A stretch of DNA of 11,458 bases from Acidobacteriota bacterium. Lineage in GTDB: Bacteria; Acidobacteriota; Vicinamibacteria; Vicinamibacterales; Vicinamibacteraceae. Under the pieces are notes generated by a model. The model was not told the origin of the DNA, made no database searches, and saw only the letters and a list, made by a program, of their open reading frames with translations. This document shows positions 7,288-11,458 of the stretch, in pieces. Position numbers and translations under genes: made by a program. How positions within the stretch are numbered: position 1 is the first letter of the stretch; each line of letters starts with the position of its first letter. The stretch lies in assembly GCA_023429845.1 (NCBI GenBank), contig JAEZCY010000219.1, forward strand, positions 1 through 11,458, written 5' to 3'.

Positions 7288-7773
7288 TTAGCACCTCGAT
7301 TCGGGTGCGATCGCCACCTCGACGGGCTCGGCGCCGAGCACGTCCGTGAGCACCTGAGGCGACAAGCTGACCAGCAACCCGCGCGCCCCGCCGTTGATGT
7401 AGATGCGCGGCAGCGCGAGGATGCTCCGCTCCACATATGTCGCCAGCGGCTGACGCGTTCCGAACGGCGAGGTGCCGCCGAACTCGTAGCCCGTCGCACG
7501 ACGCGCGGCGGCCGCCGCCGCCGGGGTGATTCGCCTGGCGTCGAGCGTCCGGGCCAGCGCCTTCAGCGACACCTCACGATCGCCATGCATCAGCATCAGC
7601 AGCAAGCGGCCGGTATCGTCCTGCAGGACGAGCGTCTTGATCACGGCGTGCTCCTGGACGCCGAGCTCGCGGGCGGAGACGCGCGTGCCGCCACGGGCTT
7701 CGTACCGGTACGGATGCACTTCGACCGGCACGCCCGCGGCGCGAAGAAACCGCATCGCCGGCGTGGTGCTCAC
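7288..7773 (-). CDS. ybaK: YbaK/EbsC-family aminoacyl-tRNA deacylase, probable Cys-tRNA(Pro) deacylase
   Basis: A 161-residue editing protein of the YbaK/ProX superfamily, which hydrolyses mischarged tRNA in trans; YbaK itself removes Cys from tRNA(Pro) made by prolyl-tRNA synthetase. Visible landmarks are VIKTLVL with the conserved lysine K46, at the same position as in E. coli YbaK, then GDREVSLKALAR, GYEFGGTSPFG and RIYINGGARGLLVSLSP. Length matches stand-alone YbaK. A run of six alanines precedes RRATGYEFGG. The GTG start is chosen from its 4 bp GTGA overlap with the MFS gene and a GGAGGAG just upstream; an ATG six codons in is the alternative. HflX starts one base after this gene, so an editing enzyme and a ribosome-rescue GTPase would be made together. 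The family is clear; Cys-tRNA(Pro) specificity is inferred. Confidence 0.92.
   Translation of the reverse strand: MSTTPAMRFLRAAGVPVEVHPYRYEARGGTRVSARELGVQEHAVIKTLVLQDDTGRLLLMLMHGDREVSLKALARTLDARRITPAAAAAARRATGYEFGGTSPFGTRQPLATYVERSILALPRIYINGGARGLLVSLSPQVLTDVLGAEPVEVAIAPESRC
7292..7297 (-). promoter_or_regulatory. Ribosome binding site of hflX
   Basis: GAGGTG on the minus strand ends five bases before the hflX ATG and lies within the last codons of ybaK. It fixes the hflX start against longer in-frame choices. Confidence 0.6.
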
Positions 7774-8981
7774 GTCTCCTCCACCGCCGGGTACTGGGCT
7801 CGGTCCACGCGCTCGCGCAGCACGTAGCTGACCATGGCCGACACCACCGCCATCGTGATCACGCCGACGATGAAGACGCTGCGGATCGAGATGCGGGCAA
7901 GGACTCCGGCGGCGATCGGACTGAGCGCCAGACCGACGAGGGACGCGCTCGTCAGCAACCCGAATCCCGTAGACCGGGACTCCTCGGGCACGACGTGCCC
8001 TGCGGCCGTGAACGACGCCGTCATCGCCACGCCGATGGCGAAGCCGAAGAGGATCGTGGCGGCCAGCAGCATCCCTACCGACGAGCCGAACACGAAGGGC
8101 ATCAGACCGGCGGCAGCCGCAAGTGCGGTGAATCGCAGGAGTGCGCGCGGCGCCGACCACTGCAACAGGCGTTGCGTCGCCAGGTTCCCGGCCGCGCCGG
8201 CGCACGCGCCTGCCGAGAACAGTCCGCCGGCGACCAGAGCGATGCGCTCCGTCGGGACGCCCAGTTGCGCCAGGTACAGCGGCAGCACTGGACCGAAACT
8301 GCGATCGACGAGTTGCAGGCCGAAGATGACGCCCATCAGCAGGACGAACTGCTGCAGGGCGACGCCGCTGGCAAAGGCGAGACGCGTGCCCTCGCGAGCC
8401 GCCGAAGGTGCGGCACGCTGCGGCCGTGCCTCGTGGAACCATCGCCACACGAGTACGAACGCCCCCGCGTAGAACAGCGACGACACGAAGAACGATGCAC
8501 GGATGCCGATGGCCACGGCCAGCACGCCGCCGATGGCCGGTCCCAGTGCCGGGCCGAGCCGCTGCGCGGTCTGCACGGTGCCTATCGCGCTTGCCATGCG
8601 ATCACGCGGTGCGGCCTGTGCCGCCATCGCCACGGCGAGGGCGCCGTATCCGGCGAAGAACCCCTGCAGCACACGCAGCGCGAACACGTGCCACGGGCGA
8701 GTGACGAGACCGAAGAGCACCATCGTCACCACGAAGCAGGCGAGGGAACGCAGCACGAGGAACTTGTTGCCGTAGCGGTCGGCGACCCTGCCCCACAACG
8801 GCGCGAGGAGTGCCGTCATGCCGGGAGTCACCCCGAGGCTCAGCCCCGACCACAACGCGATCTCCGCGGGGTCCTGCATCCCCAGCTGCGCGAAATACAG
8901 CGGGAGGAACGGCATCACGAGCGTGAACCCCGCGAAGCCGATGAAGCAGGCGCCGGCGATGGCGAGCAGGTTCCGGTTCAC
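7770..8981 (-). CDS. MFS transporter, DHA1-type drug/proton antiporter family
   Basis: A 403-residue polytopic inner-membrane protein with about twelve hydrophobic helices, split by a charged central loop near 183-200. Motif A of the major facilitator superfamily is at 64-71 (GRVADRYG) with a basic residue after it. Motif C, typical of proton-coupled exporters, is at about 143-152 (GPALGPAIGG). The second half has the related but degenerate AGAAGNLATQRLL. The likely role is export of small hydrophobic compounds; multidrug efflux is a family-level guess and the substrate cannot be read from the sequence. The GTG start begins NRNLLAIAGACFIG, right at the first helix, so little could be missing. 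No strong ribosome binding site precedes it. It follows the dehydrogenase stop after 64 bp and overlaps ybaK by 4 bp, so it probably heads a sub-operon. Confidence 0.92.
   Translation of the reverse strand: MNRNLLAIAGACFIGFAGFTLVMPFLPLYFAQLGMQDPAEIALWSGLSLGVTPGMTALLAPLWGRVADRYGNKFLVLRSLACFVVTMVLFGLVTRPWHVFALRVLQGFFAGYGALAVAMAAQAAPRDRMASAIGTVQTAQRLGPALGPAIGGVLAVAIGIRASFFVSSLFYAGAFVLVWRWFHEARPQRAAPSAAREGTRLAFASGVALQQFVLLMGVIFGLQLVDRSFGPVLPLYLAQLGVPTERIALVAGGLFSAGACAGAAGNLATQRLLQWSAPRALLRFTALAAAAGLMPFVFGSSVGMLLAATILFGFAIGVAMTASFTAAGHVVPEESRSTGFGLLTSASLVGLALSPIAAGVLARISIRSVFIVGVITMAVVSAMVSYVLRERVDRAQYPAVEET
7776..7782 (-). promoter_or_regulatory. Ribosome binding site of ybaK
   Basis: GGAGGAG on the minus strand stands two bases (core GGAGG four bases) before the GTG at 7773, within the last codons of the MFS gene. 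The spacing is short but the match is good, and it supports GTG rather than the ATG six codons downstream. Confidence 0.55.
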
Positions 8982-9045
8982 TCGGTCAGGCGCGCACCTG
9001 GGAGCGGCAGTGATTGTCGGGGAACAAGGACGACGCGGCGAGGCG
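8982..9045. other. 64 bp intergenic spacer between acyl-CoA dehydrogenase and MFS genes
   Basis: This is the longest clean gap in the window. It holds an imperfect inverted repeat at about 8988-9001 (CAGGCGC/GCACCTG with one wobble pair) close to the MFS start. I see no convincing -35/-10 pair and no hairpin with a T run. It may contain the promoter of the MFS-ybaK-hflX group, but the sequence alone does not show one. Confidence 0.35.
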
Positions 9046-10266
9046 TCACGCGTGGGACGTGTGCGGCCGCCAGGGCGGCAGTTCGAGGCGCGTCGGCTTG
9101 TCGGCTCGATAGCCGAGCAGATAATCAGCCTGCATCAACGCGTGTATCTCGCGCGTGCCCTCGTAGATCACGGCTCCCTTGCAGTTGCGGTAGAACCTCC
9201 CGACCGGATACTCGTCGGAGTAGCCGTTGGCGCCGTGAATCTGGACGGCATCACTCGCCGCACGCTCGGACGCGACCGTCGCCATCCATTTGGCCAGGCT
9301 CGTCTCCTTCGTGTTGCGGCGGCCTTCGTTCTTCATCCACCCGGCGCGCAGCCACAGCAGTCGCGACTGCTGGTAGTCGGCCTCCATGCGAGCGAGCATC
9401 TCCTTTACGAGCTGATGCTGCCCGATCTCCACGCCGAACGCGTGCCGCTGCCGCGCGTACGCCACGCTGGCGTCGCGGCACGCGCGGATGAGTCCCGTCG
9501 CCCCGGCCGCCACGGTGTAGCGTCCCTGATCGAGCGCGAACATCGCGATCTTGAAGCCTTCGCCCTCGCGACCGAGCAGGTTCGCGACCGGCACCTCGAC
9601 CTCGTCCATCTTGAAGAAGCCGGTGTTGCCGGCAAGGATGCCCCACTTGTGGGTGAGGGTGCCGCTCGAGAAACCCTTGAAGCCGCGCTCGACGATGAAC
9701 GCGCTCAGGCCGCTCGGGTCCTTCGCCCGCTTCTTCCCGGGATCGCTCCAGGCAATGACGAGGAAGTTGTCGGCGACGTCAGCGAGCGAGATCCACATCT
9801 TCTCGCCCGACAGCACGTAACGATCCCCCCGGCGCTCTGCCGTCGTCTGGATGCCGCGCGCGTCACTGCCGGCGGCCGGCTCGGTGAGCGCGAAGGTCGC
9901 TATCGCCCTGCCTTGCGCCTGAGGCACCAGATACCGCTGCTTCTGGTCTTCGGTGCCCCACGTCAGCAGGGACAGGCTGTTCAGCCCGACGTGCACCGAG
10001 AGGATGACGCGCAGCGACGTGTCGACGTACTCCAGCTCTTCGCTCGCCAGGCCGAGGCTGATGTAGTCCATGCCCGCGCCGCCATATTCCTGGGGCACGC
10101 TGATGCCGAGCAGCCCGAGCTCGGCCATCTGCGGCAGGATGCCGGTGTCGAAGCGATGCTGCCGATCGAGCTCGCCGATGCGCGGCGCAACATGCCGCGC
10201 GCCCCACTCGCGCACCGCCTGTTCGAGCAGCCGGTGTTCCTCGGCGAGGTCGAATCCAATGGCCAT
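9046..10266 (-). CDS. Acyl-CoA dehydrogenase
   Basis: A 406-residue soluble FAD enzyme that introduces an alpha,beta double bond into an acyl-CoA and passes electrons to electron-transfer flavoprotein. The N-terminal helical domain holds LGISVPQEYGGAGMD. The middle beta domain has the signature FALTEPAAGSD (125-135) with GEKMWIS (154-160). The C-terminal domain has RHAFGVEIGQHQLVKEMLARM, QIHGANGYSDEYPVGRFYR and the catalytic base E369 in IYEGTREIHALM. Nothing appears missing and the length is normal. The YEGT..IHALM..DYLLGY ending recalls glutaryl-CoA and short/branched-chain dehydrogenases, but substrate cannot be assigned. The start is ATG giving MAIGFDLAEEHRLL; an in-frame GTG three codons earlier shares one base with the methyltransferase stop (TAGTG). 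Either way the two genes are likely translated together. No ETF or thiolase gene is nearby. Confidence 0.95.
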   Translation of the reverse strand: MAIGFDLAEEHRLLEQAVREWGARHVAPRIGELDRQHRFDTGILPQMAELGLLGISVPQEYGGAGMDYISLGLASEELEYVDTSLRVILSVHVGLNSLSLLTWGTEDQKQRYLVPQAQGRAIATFALTEPAAGSDARGIQTTAERRGDRYVLSGEKMWISLADVADNFLVIAWSDPGKKRAKDPSGLSAFIVERGFKGFSSGTLTHKWGILAGNTGFFKMDEVEVPVANLLGREGEGFKIAMFALDQGRYTVAAGATGLIRACRDASVAYARQRHAFGVEIGQHQLVKEMLARMEADYQQSRLLWLRAGWMKNEGRRNTKETSLAKWMATVASERAASDAVQIHGANGYSDEYPVGRFYRNCKGAVIYEGTREIHALMQADYLLGYRADKPTRLELPPWRPHTSHA

Positions 10267-10274
10267 CCTGACCA

Positions 10275-10952
10275 CTACCCTTTCGGCGCGGGCGTTGCCT
10301 TCTTCCGGAGGAGCACTTCCCTCACCTTGTGCTGGAGCAGGAAGCTTTCGCTGACCGACAGCCCGGTGAACAGACGCTCGATGTCGCGGTTCTGGTAGAC
10401 GGTGCGGCGCTGATGCGCTGCCGGCGAGGTCCGGTAGTGCAGGCGCTCGGCATCGGCGATCACGTAGCGCGTGTAGATGGGCGTTGGGCTGGCCGTCATG
10501 TTGAAAAAGCACAACACGACGCCGCCCGGCTTCACCCACTCAACAACTTTCGAGGCCAGCACCGAGGCGGCGGGCTTCTCGAGATAGTCGAGCACGTCCC
10601 AGCAGAGCACCGCGTCCAGACTCTCGGGTTCGTAGGCGAAGCGCCGATCGAAGAACTCGGGCAGCGTGTCGAGCTTCTGCTCCTTCGTCAGCCGGTCGAT
10701 GTCGGAAAACAGGTCCTCGACGCGGAGGCGACACCCGAGCTGCTCACCCAGGAACGAGACGTTGCTGCCGACGACGGGGCCGAGATCGAGCACCACCGGC
10801 GCCTCCCTGCTGGCGAGCGCGGCGATCAGTCTGGCGAGGACTTTCGTGCCGACTGGCGGCGTGCTGTCGCGCCCGCCAGTGGCGCCGGTTTCCGAACGGC
10901 GGGCCCAACCGAACAGCCGAGAGGCCAGGGATCGTTCTGATGAGTCGGACAC
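10275..10952 (-). CDS. Class I SAM-dependent methyltransferase (target unknown)
   Basis: A 225-residue cytoplasmic protein with a Rossmann-type methyltransferase core. Motif I is at 53-64 (VVLDLGPVVGSN), an unusual form with DLGPxxG instead of D.GcGtG. The acidic ribose-binding position is E79-D80 (VEDLF). DAVLCWDVLDYL (113-123) and VKPGGVVLCFF (140-150) match the later strands. The N-terminal 30 residues are polar and probably disordered; the C-terminal TVYQNRDIERLFTGLSV and basic tail look specific to this subfamily. No target can be named. The start is GTG, with no good ribosome binding site. It lies 61 bp after bactofilin, with a strong hairpin between, and its TAG touches the dehydrogenase start. 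A place in envelope or lipid chemistry is only suggested by its neighbours. The fold is clear; the substrate is open. Confidence 0.82.
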   Translation of the reverse strand: MSDSSERSLASRLFGWARRSETGATGGRDSTPPVGTKVLARLIAALASREAPVVLDLGPVVGSNVSFLGEQLGCRLRVEDLFSDIDRLTKEQKLDTLPEFFDRRFAYEPESLDAVLCWDVLDYLEKPAASVLASKVVEWVKPGGVVLCFFNMTASPTPIYTRYVIADAERLHYRTSPAAHQRRTVYQNRDIERLFTGLSVSESFLLQHKVREVLLRKKATPAPKG

Positions 10953-10976
10953 GAGCAGCGTGATGGGGTGCAGGAT

Positions 10977-11002
10977 GGACGGAGCGCGGAGGCGCTCCGT
11001 CC
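10977..11002 (-). terminator. Hairpin between bactofilin and methyltransferase genes, probable transcription terminator or attenuator
   Basis: A perfect 11 bp stem (10977-10987 paired with 10992-11002) with the four-base loop GGAG lies 12 bases after the bactofilin stop on the minus strand. Nine of the eleven pairs are G:C. No T run follows in the direction of transcription, so it is not a textbook intrinsic terminator. U-tract-poor hairpins are common as terminators or mRNA 3'-end protectors in GC-rich genomes. It would separate bactofilin from the downstream operon or lower read-through. Confidence 0.6.
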
Positions 11003-11013
11003 CGAGAAGCAGC

Positions 11014-11458
11014 TCAGGCCTTGGCGGTCACGGCCGGGGCGGCCGCGACGGGCTTGGCGTCGCCCTTTGGCGCGCCCACGCCGCGGTTCATGTCGATCGC
11101 GCCGCGGAAGTGTGCACCCTCGGCGATTGCCACCTTGGGAGAGGTGATGTCGCCGTCGACGGAGCCGTTGTCGCGGATGTCGACCTTCTCCGACGCGTTG
11201 ATGTTGCCGGTTACCTCGCCGAGCACCACGACGGTCTTGGCAAACACCTGCGCCTTGATCTTGGCGTTGGTGCCGATGGTGAGGACGTTGTTGTTCAGTT
11301 CGATCTTGCCGTCCACCTGACCTTCGATTGTCAGGTCCTCGCTGCCGCTCAGCTCGCCCTTGATGATGACCGACTTGCCGATGTTGCCCATGCTCATGGG
11401 TGTTCGCTCTCCGGAGCCCGGGGTCGGCCGGGCGGCAGCCGCTGGCACGGGGTCGACC
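11014..11458 (-). CDS. Bactofilin (5' end possibly beyond window edge)
   Basis: A polymer-forming cytoskeletal protein of the bactofilin family (formerly DUF583), which assembles nucleotide-independent filaments on the inner membrane and recruits envelope-shaping enzymes. The beta-helix core begins at SVIIKGELSGSEDLTIEGQVDGKIEL and continues with repeating six-residue turns through VLGEVTGNINASEKVDIRDNGSVDGDI to AIAEGAHFRGAIDM. An Ala/Pro/Lys tail ends the protein. Upstream of the core the frame stays open to the window edge and encodes a Pro/Ala-rich tail (PAAAARPTPGSGERTP), as in longer acidobacterial bactofilins as I recall them; hence the partial call. Alternatives are a GTG at 11448, or an ATG at 11397 with GGAGAG nine bases upstream, giving a shorter 127-residue form. 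No membrane helix is visible. Confidence 0.93.
   Translation of the reverse strand, partial: VDPVPAAAARPTPGSGERTPMSMGNIGKSVIIKGELSGSEDLTIEGQVDGKIELNNNVLTIGTNAKIKAQVFAKTVVVLGEVTGNINASEKVDIRDNGSVDGDITSPKVAIAEGAHFRGAIDMNRGVGAPKGDAKPVAAAPAVTAKA
11387..11400 (-). repeat. Palindrome over the internal bactofilin ATG
   Basis: CCCATG-CT-CATGGG is a 6 bp inverted repeat with a two-base centre that contains the candidate ATG at 11395-11397. In RNA a two-base loop is strained, so a shortened stem is more likely; as DNA it could be a binding site for a dimeric protein. It may also be chance in coding sequence. Confidence 0.3.

Noticed and set aside
7287..7499. 71-codon N-terminal extension of hflX inside ybaK
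   Set aside because: The residues are Arg/Ser-rich shadow sequence of ybaK, and a ribosome binding site precedes the ATG at 7286.
7506..7525. GCC/GGC trinucleotide run in ybaK as a repeat element
   Set aside because: It encodes a short alanine run in a GC-rich gene and is ordinary low complexity rather than a mobile or regulatory repeat.
6442..7827. Open frame of 461 codons on the plus strand across hflX and ybaK
   Set aside because: It is Ser/Arg-rich, spans two well-supported minus-strand genes and resembles no family.
7774..8448. Longer N-terminal extension of the ybaK frame inside the MFS gene
   Set aside because: The extra residues are a frame-shifted shadow of the transporter. The GTG at 7773 has a good ribosome binding site and gives the normal family length.
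8818..10398. Open frame of 526 codons on the plus strand across the acyl-CoA dehydrogenase gene
   Set aside because: It mirrors the dehydrogenase, whose signatures and catalytic Glu are intact on the minus strand. It also runs across gene boundaries.

Overview
This is an ordinary-looking stretch of a GC-rich bacterial chromosome with almost no non-coding DNA. I see no RNA genes, insertion sequences, CRISPR arrays or phage genes. The bactofilin with its Pro/Ala-rich N-terminal tail, the methyltransferase beside it, the lipoprotein with TPR and S-layer-homology-like parts, and the base composition together suggest an Acidobacteriota member, perhaps of the Vicinamibacterales type. That placement is inference from protein style, not from a marker gene.

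Left arm, + strand, 1-3979: an envelope or exopolysaccharide cluster. In order it holds the C-terminal part of a GT4 glycosyltransferase (cut by the window edge), a complete GT4 glycosyltransferase, a membrane-bound undecaprenyl-phosphate sugar phosphotransferase that would start the glycan on its lipid carrier, and a UDP-glucuronate decarboxylase that makes UDP-xylose. The first three genes overlap (4 bp GTGA, then 7 bp) and the fourth follows after 10 bp, so they are very probably one operon. It would build a lipid-linked, probably xylose-containing polysaccharide.

Right arm, - strand, 11458 down to 4005: eight genes in one direction that converge on the first cluster with a 25 bp gap. Read in transcription order they are bactofilin (5' end at or beyond the window edge), a class I SAM methyltransferase, an acyl-CoA dehydrogenase, an MFS transporter, a YbaK-type aminoacyl-tRNA deacylase, the ribosome-associated GTPase HflX, a TPR/S-layer-homology lipoprotein, and a CDP-alcohol phosphatidyltransferase. 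Within this arm there are two transcription units or sub-operons. Bactofilin is followed by a perfect 11 bp hairpin. Methyltransferase and dehydrogenase are coupled by a one-base stop/start overlap. After a 64 bp gap, MFS, ybaK, hflX, lipoprotein and phosphatidyltransferase run on with GTGA overlaps, a one-base gap and a short junction. This looks like translational coupling of genes with different jobs: translation quality control, envelope protein and phospholipid synthesis.

Most complete genes can be given a family. The least understood are the TPR/SLH lipoprotein and the methyltransferase beside bactofilin. Six of the ten complete genes appear to start with GTG. I found no clear new system; the best leads are these two genes and a few signals at gene junctions.
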